Positions 43,667 to 51,513 of a stretch of DNA of 64,000 nt are shown here, piece by piece. The notes under the pieces were generated by a model. The model ran no database searches and had not been told where the DNA came from. It saw only the letters and a program-made list of their open reading frames with translations. The stretch spans positions 372,001 through 436,000 of the forward strand of contig NZ_JAFMPW010000002.1 of the NCBI RefSeq assembly GCF_026126425.1. Direction: 5' to 3'. The stretch is from Muriicola sp. Z0-33 (GTDB taxonomy: Bacteria; Bacteroidota; Bacteroidia; Flavobacteriales; Flavobacteriaceae). Positions within the stretch are counted from its first letter, which is position 1. Each line of letters begins with the position of its first letter. Both the position numbers and the translations under genes were made by a program.

Positions 43667-44320
43667 TTAATACCGCTTTTTACCTCGGTTACTGTTTCTT
43701 TGCGATTTCTTTCCGGAACCACCTCTGTTGGATTTTGAGGGCCTGTTCTTAAGAAACTGCCCACTATCTGTCAGGTTCTCACCACCGGAAGCCAAATCTA
43801 TCTGCCCATCACTAAGTTCGTAGAGATGCTTAAAAATCACCTGGTCATCAACGGTGTCTTTGTTCCAATTAAGGTAACACTTCTTCATATGGTTGGCAAT
43901 GGCATATTCCAAGCCATCTCTCATGTCCCCTTTTTCCCATTTTATCGCCACATCTATCATCCTTTTGATATTATTGCCATAAAACCTGTACTTAGGATGG
44001 TTTTGCGGATATTCAAGCGCATCTGGCCTTTGCTGCAATACCTCTTTACTGGTAATGGGAAATGGAGATTCCACATCCAATTTAAAATCGGACATTATGA
44101 ATAACTGGTCCCAAAGTTTGTGTTGAAAATCTGGCACATCCCTCAGATGAGGTTGTAAATTTCCCATAACACTTATAATTGCCTGGGCTATTCTATTACG
44201 TTCTGCGTCATCTTTTATGGAAACAGCATGGTCTACCATTTTCTGAAAATGACGACCGTATTCAGGGATAATGAGCTTTGAGCGCTCTGTATTGTATTCT
44301 AGGTTTTCTACTTGATTCAA
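43667..44320 (-). CDS. DUF4290 family protein
   Basis: The 217-aa protein is helical (RHFQKMVDHAVSIKDDAERNRIAQAIISVMGNLQPHLRDVPDFQHKLWDQLFIMSDFKLDVESPFP), matching DUF4290, a Bacteroidota family of unknown function. The tail is basic and low-complexity (SKSNRGGSGKKSQRNSNRGKKRY), which suggests RNA or DNA contact. The only start that includes the conserved NLEYNTERSKLIIPEYGRH segment is TTG at 44320; the next ATG is far inside the domain. A TAATTTTG box on the minus strand (44387-44394) lies 66 nt upstream. It is upstream of murA in the same operon. Confidence 0.88.
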   Translation of the reverse strand: MNQVENLEYNTERSKLIIPEYGRHFQKMVDHAVSIKDDAERNRIAQAIISVMGNLQPHLRDVPDFQHKLWDQLFIMSDFKLDVESPFPITSKEVLQQRPDALEYPQNHPKYRFYGNNIKRMIDVAIKWEKGDMRDGLEYAIANHMKKCYLNWNKDTVDDQVIFKHLYELSDGQIDLASGGENLTDSGQFLKNRPSKSNRGGSGKKSQRNSNRGKKRY

Positions 44321-44410
44321 AAGAAATTGTATTTTGATTAAACTCTCTGGAGAGAAGGAGGTACTTTAATAACGCCTGCAAATTAACAAAATTATACTAC
44401 ATATCCCATT

Positions 44411-44698
44411 TTATAAGGATATTACCCCCTCTATCTTTCCTACTTCTTTGTATTTTAAAATTACTTCATCGGGGTTAGCAAGGTGCACGGTAACAGAAAT
44501 ACTGGTGTACTTTCCTTTTCTGGATTGCTTGGATTCTATAACCGCCCCCGTATTGTCAAATATCTTATGAATTTGATCTATCTTATTGGTATCTGTCGGG
44601 ATTATAAATTTATAAAGGTAATCCGATGGCCAGGGGGTATTCTGATAGAGTTCATCTTTGAGTCTTTTATAAAATTCCTCAGACTTTTTGTTCTCCAT
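44411..44698 (-). CDS. DUF493 (YbeD-like) family protein
   Basis: The 95-aa protein is a small alpha/beta domain of the DUF493/YbeD type, related to ACT-like regulatory folds: FYKRLKDELYQNTPWPSDYLYKFIIPTDTNKIDQIHKIF, then SRKGKYTSISVTVHLANPDEVILKYKEVGKIEGVI. Its function is unknown; YbeD has been linked to regulation of neighbouring genes. It is divergent from the AAA ATPase and 90 nt upstream of DUF4290. Confidence 0.9.
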   Translation of the reverse strand: MENKKSEEFYKRLKDELYQNTPWPSDYLYKFIIPTDTNKIDQIHKIFDNTGAVIESKQSRKGKYTSISVTVHLANPDEVILKYKEVGKIEGVISL

Positions 44699-44786
44699 AA
44701 AGATCTTTTTTGCAAATATACACCTAAGCGGATTATTTTCTAGCCTTATTGGTATTCATTACTTTTGTGTGTATAAAAGCATCCCA

Positions 44787-45356
44787 TTGAATCCAAAAAG
44801 AATTGTCATTACAGGAGGTCCGGGTACAGGAAAAACTTCGGTTATTAAAGCTCTGGAAACGATGGGCTTTTATTCATTTCATGAAATTATCCGAACCATG
44901 ACCTCAGCAGCCAAGAAACAGGGGAATTCGGAAGAATTTATTACTAATCCGCTCACCTTTGTATCTGACCCTTACCTTTTTAACCAAAAACTGCTACGGG
45001 GCAGAGTGGATCAGTTTCATTCGGCTTCCACCCTAAAAGATCCGGTGGTATTTTATGATCGTGGTATCCCGGATGTATTGGCCTATATGGATTACTTCAA
45101 ACAGGAATTTGACGAGGAATTTACATCGGCATGTAGCAAAAATCTCTACGATCAGGTATTACTCCTGCCACCGTGGCAAGCCATCTACAAATCTGATAAC
45201 GAAAGGCTGGAAAGTTTTGAGCAAGCCATTGAAATTCATTCCCATTTAGATTCCACATATAAATCCTTTGGATACACCCCTAAAATTATTCCCGAAGGCA
45301 CGGTAGAAGAACGTACAGCCTATATCTTAAGTTCAGTAAACACAAAGGATGATTAG
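44787..45356 (+). CDS. AAA family (AAA_28-like) ATPase
   Basis: The 189-aa protein has a P-loop GGPGTGKTS at its N-terminus and a FYDRGIPDVLAYMDYF Walker-B-like region, a combination seen in AAA_28/NadR-type nucleotide kinases and ATPases. The start is uncertain. A TACTTTTG -7 box (44760-44767) excludes the upstream TTG at 44688, which would also overlap the divergent DUF493 gene. TTG at 44787 (MNPKRIVITGGPGTGKTS) fits best; GTG at 44769 is too close to the promoter. It overlaps recQ by 8 nt, so translation is coupled. Confidence 0.8.
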   Translation: MNPKRIVITGGPGTGKTSVIKALETMGFYSFHEIIRTMTSAAKKQGNSEEFITNPLTFVSDPYLFNQKLLRGRVDQFHSASTLKDPVVFYDRGIPDVLAYMDYFKQEFDEEFTSACSKNLYDQVLLLPPWQAIYKSDNERLESFEQAIEIHSHLDSTYKSFGYTPKIIPEGTVEERTAYILSSVNTKDD

Positions 45357-47247
45357 AGAACCAGCTGCCATATTGCAAGAATATTGGGGCTTTTCTGATT
45401 TCAGAGGATCCCAGGAAAGTATCATTGAAACCATACTTGCCGGGTCCGATGTTTTAGCGTTGCTCCCTACCGGTGGAGGTAAATCTGTCTGTTATCAAAT
45501 TCCCGCATTGTCCAAAGAAGGTATCTGTATTGTTATCTCACCGCTGATAGCGCTGATACATGATCAGGTAGACAACCTTAAATCTAAAGGAATAAAAGCA
45601 TTGGCACTTACCGGCGGGATGTCTTTTGAAGAGGTGAGCGATCTACTGGATAATTGTTTATACGGCAATTATAAATTCCTTTATTTATCTCCTGAACGCC
45701 TTCAGCAAGAGTTTGTTCAGGAAAGGATATCTCACATGCCAGTAAATTTGGTAGCCATAGATGAGGCGCATTGTATCTCTCAATGGGGAAACGACTTCAG
45801 GCCTGCTTACCTGGAATGTGCCGTATTAAGAGACCTTCATCCGGAGGCTCCCATTATTGCACTTACGGCAACGGCTACAACAAAAGTAGCCAATGATATT
45901 GTTGAAAATTTAAGACTCTGCCATCTGGAAACTTTTAAAGATTCCTTTTCCAGAGAAAATATTTCCTATAAAGTACTTATACAAGAAGATAAACAGTATC
46001 ATTTAAAACAGCTATGTAAAGCTACAGTTAACAGTGGTATCGTATATGTGCGCAGCAGGAAATCTACTGAGGCCCTATGTGCCTACTTAAACAAACAAGG
46101 AATTAGTTCGGCATATTTCCACGGCGGTATTAGCAAGGGCGAGAAAAAGAAAAAATTGGAACAATGGTTGTCTAATGAGAAAAAAATTATGGTGGCTACC
46201 AATGCCTTTGGAATGGGGGTAGACAAACCAGATGTATCCCTGGTAGTACACTACCAAATCCCGGACAGCATTGAAAATTATTTTCAGGAATCTGGAAGAG
46301 CGGGAAGAAATGGAGACCGTGCATTGGCTGTTTTGTTAACCAATGAAAATGATGAATTGCAGGTAAAGAGACAGTTTCTGCAAGTATTACCGGATCTTCC
46401 TTTTATAAAAATGCTCTATAAAAAACTCAACAACTATTTTCAAATTCCATATGGCAGCCATAGTATGGAAACTTTGCAGTTTCACTTTAATGAATTCTGC
46501 GATATTTATGGTTTTAATACCATTAAGGCCTACAACGGTTTACGGATACTTGATCAGAATTCCGTAATAGCGCTTTCTCAGGCATTTTCAAGAAATACCA
46601 AGTTGCAATTTCTTGCCTCTAAAGACCAGTTATTTACATATTTGGACAACAACCAGCAATTAGCAGCAGCGGTACAGGTAATTTTAAGGACCTATGGCGG
46701 TATCTTCGATTTTGAGACGAAAATAAATATGTATTTGCTATCTAAAAAAACTGGCATGTCCGAAGAGGCATTACATCTTTTATTGCAACAATTACACAAA
46801 GATGAAATTGTTGATTACCAGGCACAACACAATGACCTGGAAATTACATTTTTGGTACCACGCGAAGATGATCTAACTATTAACGCTTTTTCCCGTAATG
46901 TCCAGGATTACGTGGAGACCAAAACATCTAATGTAGCAAGTATTCTGGCCTATATAAAAAACAGAAAGCTTTGCAGGAACCGACAATTGCTATTATATTT
47001 TGGTGAAAAAACAGAAACCAATTGTGGCAAGTGTGATGTTTGTGAAAGTAAAATCAGGAAACCGGGAAACCATTACCAGGAAATATCTGAAGCAATCCTT
47101 GCCCAATTGAAGCGCAACAATAAATCTTCCAAAGTACTGATTACAGAAATCCCATTTGAAAGCACCAAAATACTAGAAACCCTGCAATTGCTATTAGAGG
47201 ACAGAAAAATTGCCATTAACTCCCAAAACCAATATAAACTGATATAA
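45349..47247 (+). CDS. recQ: RecQ family ATP-dependent DNA helicase with displaced zinc motif
   Basis: The 632-aa helicase has Walker A (LLPTGGGKSVCYQIP), DEAH box (AIDEAHCISQWGNDFR), motif III (ALTATAT) and motif VI (QESGRAGRNGD). It unwinds DNA 3' to 5' in recombination and repair. The Cys zinc motif (CRNRQLLLYFGEKTETNCGKCDVC) is at ~542-565, about 190 residues after the helicase core; in E. coli RecQ it directly follows the core. The region between includes a winged-helix-like segment (MYLLSKKTGMSEEALHLLLQQLHKDEIV). No HRDC domain is visible. It is followed without a gap by fmt. Confidence 0.92.
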   Translation: MIREPAAILQEYWGFSDFRGSQESIIETILAGSDVLALLPTGGGKSVCYQIPALSKEGICIVISPLIALIHDQVDNLKSKGIKALALTGGMSFEEVSDLLDNCLYGNYKFLYLSPERLQQEFVQERISHMPVNLVAIDEAHCISQWGNDFRPAYLECAVLRDLHPEAPIIALTATATTKVANDIVENLRLCHLETFKDSFSRENISYKVLIQEDKQYHLKQLCKATVNSGIVYVRSRKSTEALCAYLNKQGISSAYFHGGISKGEKKKKLEQWLSNEKKIMVATNAFGMGVDKPDVSLVVHYQIPDSIENYFQESGRAGRNGDRALAVLLTNENDELQVKRQFLQVLPDLPFIKMLYKKLNNYFQIPYGSHSMETLQFHFNEFCDIYGFNTIKAYNGLRILDQNSVIALSQAFSRNTKLQFLASKDQLFTYLDNNQQLAAAVQVILRTYGGIFDFETKINMYLLSKKTGMSEEALHLLLQQLHKDEIVDYQAQHNDLEITFLVPREDDLTINAFSRNVQDYVETKTSNVASILAYIKNRKLCRNRQLLLYFGEKTETNCGKCDVCESKIRKPGNHYQEISEAILAQLKRNNKSSKVLITEIPFESTKILETLQLLLEDRKIAINSQNQYKLI

Positions 47248-48201
47248 ATGAGAGATCTTCGAATAGTTTTTATGGGTACCCCGGATTTTGCTGTGGCAAC
47301 GCTGGCAACACTGATTGCCAATTCCTATAATGTTGTTGGAGTAGTGACAGCAGCAGACAAACCTGCCGGGAGGGGTCGAAAATTAAGAGAGTCTGCCGTT
47401 AAGGTTTTTGCAAGGGAAAAGAATCTTAGATTAATGCAGCCTACTAACCTAAAGGATGATGCTTTTATTGAAGAATTAAAATCCCTCAAATCCAATTTGC
47501 AGATTGTAGTTGCTTTCAGGATGCTCCCTAAAGTGGTATGGCAGATGCCAAAATACGGTACCTTTAATCTGCATGCATCACTTTTACCAGATTATCGGGG
47601 AGCGGCTCCAATTAACTGGGCTATTATTAATGGTGAAACGGAAACCGGGGTCACCACGTTTTTCATTGATGAGAAAATAGACACCGGCGCGATAATCCTT
47701 CAGGCCAGACTTAGTATTGAAGCAGAAGATACGGCAGGCAGTTTGCACGACAAACTTATGCTTAAAGGAGCAGACCTGGTCTTGAAGACTGTAGGATTAA
47801 TACAGGAAGACAAGGCACAACCCCAAATACAAGAAATCCCGGAAGGAACTGAACTAAAATCTGCAAATAAGATTCATAAAGATACATGTAGAATAGACTG
47901 GAAACAGCCGATGAATCAAATCCAGAATCTTATCAGGGGACTAAGTCCCTACCCTACTGCGTGGACCACTATATTAGATAATGAAGAAGTAATACTCCTT
48001 AAAATATTTACTTCCAATACTCAGCAAGAAGAACATGGGTTGAATAACGGAACAATAGTTTGTAATAAAAAGGAACTAAAAGTTGCTGTTTCAGAGGGGT
48101 ATATTAATTTGGTTGAAATTCAATTGGCGGGGAAAAGAAGAATGAGCATAAAAGATGCGCTAAATGGCCTAAATTTATCAAAAAAGGCCTATATGGTCTA
48201 A
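47248..48201 (+). CDS. fmt: Methionyl-tRNA formyltransferase Fmt
   Basis: The 317-aa enzyme formylates the initiator Met-tRNA using 10-formyl-THF. The formyltransferase core shows MGTPDFAVATLATLI and the catalytic/SLLP signature NLHASLLPDYRGAAPINWAIINGE with the conserved Asn and His, then the OB-fold C-terminal domain (LIRGLSPYPTAWTTI). The ATG starts right after the recQ stop (0 nt), suggesting co-transcription. Cytoplasmic. Confidence 0.96.
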   Translation: MRDLRIVFMGTPDFAVATLATLIANSYNVVGVVTAADKPAGRGRKLRESAVKVFAREKNLRLMQPTNLKDDAFIEELKSLKSNLQIVVAFRMLPKVVWQMPKYGTFNLHASLLPDYRGAAPINWAIINGETETGVTTFFIDEKIDTGAIILQARLSIEAEDTAGSLHDKLMLKGADLVLKTVGLIQEDKAQPQIQEIPEGTELKSANKIHKDTCRIDWKQPMNQIQNLIRGLSPYPTAWTTILDNEEVILLKIFTSNTQQEEHGLNNGTIVCNKKELKVAVSEGYINLVEIQLAGKRRMSIKDALNGLNLSKKAYMV

Positions 48202-48302
48202 ACCCCTACTATCATTGGGCTGCGAGAAAGGTAAAAATTTACCTACTTTATCAACAAACATTTCAAGTTATCAACAAAATCGCTGATTTCCCTTGATTTT
48301 AC

Positions 48303-48332
48303 TTGCGTTAACCGCAAATCCCTATAAATTTG
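48303..48332 (+). promoter_or_regulatory. Promoter of the HU gene
   Basis: TTG (48303-48305), 19 nt, then TAAATTTG (48325-48332): an exact match to the Bacteroidota housekeeping promoter. The ATG at 48377 is 44 nt downstream of the -7 box. Confidence 0.8.
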
Positions 48333-48376
48333 TTCAAGCTTTGAAATTATTTAACAACAATTAATTTAATTGAATT

Positions 48377-48649
48377 ATGAACAAAACAGAATTAATCGAT
48401 GCCATGGCAGCCGATGCTGGCATCACAAAAGCAGCCGCAAAGAAATCTTTAGAGTCTTTTTTAGGAAACGTTGAGTCTTCTTTGAAAAAAGGAAATAGAG
48501 TTTCTTTAGTAGGATTCGGATCTTGGTCTGTTTCCAGAAGAAATGCAAGAGAAGGAAGAAACCCTTCTACAGGAAAAACTATACAAATTGCTGCTAAGAA
48601 TGTAGTAAAGTTTAAAGCAGGATCTGATTTAGCCAGCTCAGTAAACTAG
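48377..48649 (+). CDS. HU family histone-like DNA-binding protein
   Basis: The 90-aa protein is a typical HU/IHF subunit: MNKTELIDAMAADAGITKAAAKKSLESFL, then VSLVGFGSWSVSRRNAREGRNPSTGKTI, with the conserved DNA-intercalating arm (GRNPSTGKTIQI, with the Pro at its tip) and the C-terminal VKFKAGSDLA. It compacts and bends DNA and would dimerise. It is a single transcription unit with a strong promoter and terminator, as expected for an abundant protein. Confidence 0.96.
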   Translation: MNKTELIDAMAADAGITKAAAKKSLESFLGNVESSLKKGNRVSLVGFGSWSVSRRNAREGRNPSTGKTIQIAAKNVVKFKAGSDLASSVN

Positions 48650-48673
48650 TCAACCTTTGAAAAATATATTAAA

Positions 48674-48700
48674 AGCACCTCCGAAAAGAGGTGCTTTTTT
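48674..48700 (+). terminator. Terminator of the HU gene
   Basis: An 8-bp GC-rich stem (AGCACCTC / GAGGTGCT, with flanking A-T pairs) and a CGAAAA loop, followed by a T tract, starts 25 nt after the HU stop codon. Confidence 0.9.
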
Positions 48701-48761
48701 TAATTCCACTCATTTTTGTTATTTATAAGATTTATGTTACTTTTAGTTATATATCTTGGCC

Positions 48762-49322
48762 ATGACAGATGTAAAACCAAACAAAGGGATATTATTAATT
48801 GCAGAACCTACGTTAACCGGTGACGTATCATTTAACCGATCTGTAGTTCTGCTTGCGGAACATAATTCGGAAGGTTCTGTAGGCTTCATCCTCAATAAAC
48901 CACTGGATTACGATATCAGTGACCTTGTCTCTGAGATAAATGTACCTTTTCAGGTATTCAATGGAGGGCCCGTAGAACAAGACAATCTCTATTTTATACA
49001 TAAAGTTCCACATCTGATAGATAATAGTATTGAAATATCTGATGGGATCTATTGGGGGGGCGACTTTGAGACTACCGTAGATCTGATCAATAACAAAACT
49101 ATTACCGATAGAGACATACGATTTTTCCTTGGCTATTCTGGCTGGGCTTCCTTACAATTAGATCAGGAATTGAGTTCTAAATCCTGGATTGTAGTAAAGA
49201 ATAAATACGAAAGTGATATTATTCAAAAACCTGCCAGTGCTTTTTGGAAAGAAAAAATGCTAGAGCTTGGCGGAGATTATCTGCTATGGTCTAATGCCCC
49301 TGAAAATCCAGCCCTTAATTAG
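48762..49322 (+). CDS. YqgE/AlgH family protein
   Basis: The 186-aa protein matches the YqgE/AlgH family: KGILLIAEPTLTGDVSFNRSVVLLAEHNSEGSVGFILNKPL at the N-terminus, then FNGGPVEQDNLYFIHK and FFLGYSGWASLQLDQEL. Members are cytoplasmic proteins of uncertain function; in Pseudomonas AlgH affects alginate regulation. The ATG at 48762 is chosen over a TTG at 48756. Its 3' end overlaps the convergent aminotransferase gene by 8 nt. Confidence 0.92.
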   Translation: MTDVKPNKGILLIAEPTLTGDVSFNRSVVLLAEHNSEGSVGFILNKPLDYDISDLVSEINVPFQVFNGGPVEQDNLYFIHKVPHLIDNSIEISDGIYWGGDFETTVDLINNKTITDRDIRFFLGYSGWASLQLDQELSSKSWIVVKNKYESDIIQKPASAFWKEKMLELGGDYLLWSNAPENPALN

Positions 49323-50166
49323 CTATTTCCTTTACCCGATTATTTAGCTTTTCCAGAAAATAATTTGCTGCGCTACTGCCGTACTCTGCCTTTCTGTATT
49401 TACTAACTGGTCTTATGCCTACTATTGTATTGGTGAGGAACAATTCGTTTGCCTTCTGCAATTCAAAAGGAGAAATTGACTTTTCTTCAAGGGTATAGGT
49501 GGTATCTTCCTCTATTATGCGCATAAGTTGTTTCCTAATAATTCCATTCAGGCAACCGTCTTTTAAGGGAGGCGTTTTAATTGTCTTTCCGGAACACAAA
49601 AAAAGGTTTGCGTTTAAAGCCTCAACTACCTGTTTGGATTGGTTTAGCAACAAGCAATTGTCGTAACCGTTTTCCTTTGCATATATACTGCCGACCACAT
49701 TGATTATCTTGTTATTGGTTTTTAGGGTGGAAAGCATATCGGCATTTATATAGAAATCCTTGAACAATTCAACCTCATAAGGGGTATCTTCTATGAGATA
49801 GAACGAAGAATTCAATTGTTGTGCTTCTACCACAAAAGACACTTCATTATTTTTTGGCAGATACAAACCTCCATCATTTCTGAAAACTGTAAAACGTATA
49901 CGGGCAGGGGTATTAACTAGTTGGTTGGCAAGGAGACAAGCTTTAATCTGGTCTTCAATATACTCCATTGTAAAATTCATGGGAATTTCCATCCTCAGAA
50001 TACGCATAGATGCCATAAGCCTCAGATAATGCTCCTCCATAAAAAAAACAAGACCGCTGGTGGCCCGCATGGTTTCAAAAAGTGCATCTCCATATTTAAA
50101 TCCACGATTACTGTGATTTAAAAAGCTGCTATCCTCCGGAAGTAATTTGCCGTTGAAATTTATCAT
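49315..50166 (-). CDS. PLP-dependent class IV aminotransferase (4-amino-4-deoxychorismate lyase / branched-chain type)
   Basis: The 283-aa fold-type IV PLP enzyme shows HSNRGFKYGDALFETMRA at the N-terminus, a Lys in LKTNNKIINVVGS as the candidate PLP Schiff base, and LNANLFLCSGKTIKTPPLKDGCLNGIIR as the cofactor-phosphate and substrate region. Members make PABA from aminodeoxychorismate (PabC), transaminate branched-chain acids, or act on D-amino acids; the sequence alone does not decide, and PabC is favoured by the size. The ATG at 50166 is used; a TTG directly before it adds one residue. Confidence 0.85.
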   Translation of the reverse strand: MINFNGKLLPEDSSFLNHSNRGFKYGDALFETMRATSGLVFFMEEHYLRLMASMRILRMEIPMNFTMEYIEDQIKACLLANQLVNTPARIRFTVFRNDGGLYLPKNNEVSFVVEAQQLNSSFYLIEDTPYEVELFKDFYINADMLSTLKTNNKIINVVGSIYAKENGYDNCLLLNQSKQVVEALNANLFLCSGKTIKTPPLKDGCLNGIIRKQLMRIIEEDTTYTLEEKSISPFELQKANELFLTNTIVGIRPVSKYRKAEYGSSAANYFLEKLNNRVKEIAN

Positions 50167-50281
50167 CAATACATTTCAGATTATAATACAGATGTCAAAA
50201 CGTGACTTTAAATAGTTTTGTAAACAATTCTTTAGTTAAAGCAAATAATCTGCTTAAAGACCTAAGTATAATAAACTAAAC

Positions 50282-50309
50282 AAAAATGGCCTTGAAAAAA
50301 TCAAGGCCA
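50282..50309 (-). terminator. Terminator of the START-like gene
   Basis: A 9-bp perfect stem (TGGCCTTGA / TCAAGGCCA) with a five-base loop lies 23 nt past the START-like stop. On the minus strand it is followed by TTTTT. Confidence 0.8.
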
Positions 50310-50332
50310 AAGATACTATTATTTGATGGGGT

Positions 50333-50716
50333 TTATTTAGAACCCAGAACTTGTTTAAGGTCTGATACCTGATTTTCCCAAAGCATTTTAGCTTCGTCCA
50401 TTTCGTCCTCTTCCGCAAAGTCTGTAATAAACAACGAAACATCCTTTGTAATCTCGTCGACAATTATTTTCAACTCAAAATAGCTGTCGTCCTCGTTTTC
50501 GGCCCAGGAGAATTTCACAAATTCATCACTTTTCTTTTTTAATAATTTTGCTTGTTCTTCAGAATCGTCCCAGATAAAATTAAAATTTTCCCCACGAGAA
50601 TTTACATTATCGGCAAACCATTCGGAAAGCCCCGAAGGTGTCGACAAATATTGATATAATAATTGTGGTGAAGACTGTATAACAAATTCCAATTCAAACT
50701 TAACCTTATCCTCCAT
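50333..50716 (-). CDS. START-like (SRPBCC) domain protein
   Basis: The 127-aa protein has a helix-grip START-like fold: MEDKVKFELEFVIQSSPQLLYQYLSTPSGLSEWFADNVN, then WAENEDDSYFELKIIVDEITKDVSLFITDFA, ending VSDLKQVLGSK. It resembles the AHSA1/START_2 group found in Bacteroidota, usually small cytoplasmic proteins of unknown ligand. The acidic central segment is notable. It has its own terminator; no operon partner. Confidence 0.87.
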   Translation of the reverse strand: MEDKVKFELEFVIQSSPQLLYQYLSTPSGLSEWFADNVNSRGENFNFIWDDSEEQAKLLKKKSDEFVKFSWAENEDDSYFELKIIVDEITKDVSLFITDFAEEDEMDEAKMLWENQVSDLKQVLGSK

Positions 50717-50801
50717 TCTCTGACTGATTTATTATGGACAATATATATATTTCTATATGATAAAAAAATAAATCGCAAAGAATATTTTTTGACAGCCTAT
50801 T

Positions 50802-50833
50802 TTTGACGAACCAGAAATTTACCTTTATATTTG
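50802..50833 (+). promoter_or_regulatory. Promoter of tRNA-Met
   Basis: TTTG (50802-50805), 20 nt, then TATATTTG (50826-50833): full consensus. The tRNA 5' end (50854) is 21 nt after the -7 box. Confidence 0.8.
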
Positions 50834-50853
50834 CAGCCGCTTTCAAGGCAATT

Positions 50854-50927
50854 GGCGAGGTAGCTCAGGCGGTTAGAGCGCAGGATTCATAACCCTGAGG
50901 TCGGGGGTTCAAGTCCCCCTCTCGCTA
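50854..50927 (+). tRNA. tRNA-Met (anticodon CAT)
   Basis: A 74-nt cloverleaf: acceptor GGCGAGG / TCTCGCT (with two G-U wobbles), D arm AGCTCAGGCGGTTAGAGC, anticodon loop TTCATAA, and T arm GGGGGTTCAAGTCCCCC. A73 is present, and CCA is not encoded. The anticodon stem has an A31-C39 mismatch. Elongator Met is preferred over initiator because position 1-72 is paired (G-U) and the anticodon stem lacks three G-C pairs. Ile2 (CAU) cannot be excluded by eye. Confidence 0.9.
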
Positions 50928-50931
50928 CAAC

Positions 50932-50961
50932 AACCCTTTCATTTATATGAAGGGGTTTTTT
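50932..50961 (+). terminator. Terminator of tRNA-Met
   Basis: An 11-bp stem (AACCCTTTCAT / ATGAAGGGGTT, one G-U pair) with a TTAT loop and a following T tract begins 5 nt after the tRNA. Confidence 0.85.
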
Positions 50962-51002
50962 ATTTTTAGAATTTGTCAGGGATTAATGTATCTTTTCTGT
51001 CA

Positions 51003-51449
51003 ATGATAACAAGACTCGACAATCAAAATCGTGAGATAGCACAAGAAATCCGCTCCGTTTTTCAAGCTTCGTATGCCATTGAGGCAGAATTACTCGATGC
51101 AGTTGATTTTCCTCCCCTGAAAAGAAGCTTAGATAATTTTCTGAAAAGCGATACCGCATTTTATGGTATCTGGAAGAAAAAAGAGATCGCCGCCATAGTT
51201 GAGGTCAATAGTGATAGTCATCTTACCCATATCCAAAGTTTGGTGGTGGCTCCAAAATTTTTCAGACAGGGCCTGGCAGGCCAATTAATCGCATTCGTTT
51301 TTGAAACCTATGAATCCAAAACATTTACAGTTGAAACTGGTGCAGCAAACGGTCCGGCAACCAAATTATACAAGAAGTTTGGATTTGTAGAAATACGTCA
51401 ATGGGATACTGACCACGGGGTAAGAAAAGTGCAATTTGAAAGGAAATGA
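51003..51449 (+). CDS. GNAT family N-acetyltransferase
   Basis: The 148-aa protein has the GNAT core: FYGIWKKKEIAAIVEVN, SDSHLTHIQSLVVAPKFFRQGLAGQLIAFVFETY with the acetyl-CoA loop RQGLAGQ, and ETGAANGPATKLYKKFGFVEI. The acetyl acceptor is unknown. The ATG at 51003 is preferred over a TTG at 50973, which lies at the edge of the tRNA terminator. It precedes the alcohol dehydrogenase by 64 nt. Confidence 0.9.
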   Translation: MITRLDNQNREIAQEIRSVFQASYAIEAELLDAVDFPPLKRSLDNFLKSDTAFYGIWKKKEIAAIVEVNSDSHLTHIQSLVVAPKFFRQGLAGQLIAFVFETYESKTFTVETGAANGPATKLYKKFGFVEIRQWDTDHGVRKVQFERK

Positions 51450-51513
51450 ACAAGAATTATTTCTAAATTAAGCAGACCGTAACAAGATTTAGGCAAATAG
51501 AAATTAAAATAAA

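Noticed and set aside
4120-48250. TTACCTACTTT-like strings upstream of the PfkB and HU genes, resembling the AGTAGGTAT repeat
   Set aside because: The match is short, lies in AT-rich DNA and has no constant distance to a start, so chance is likely.
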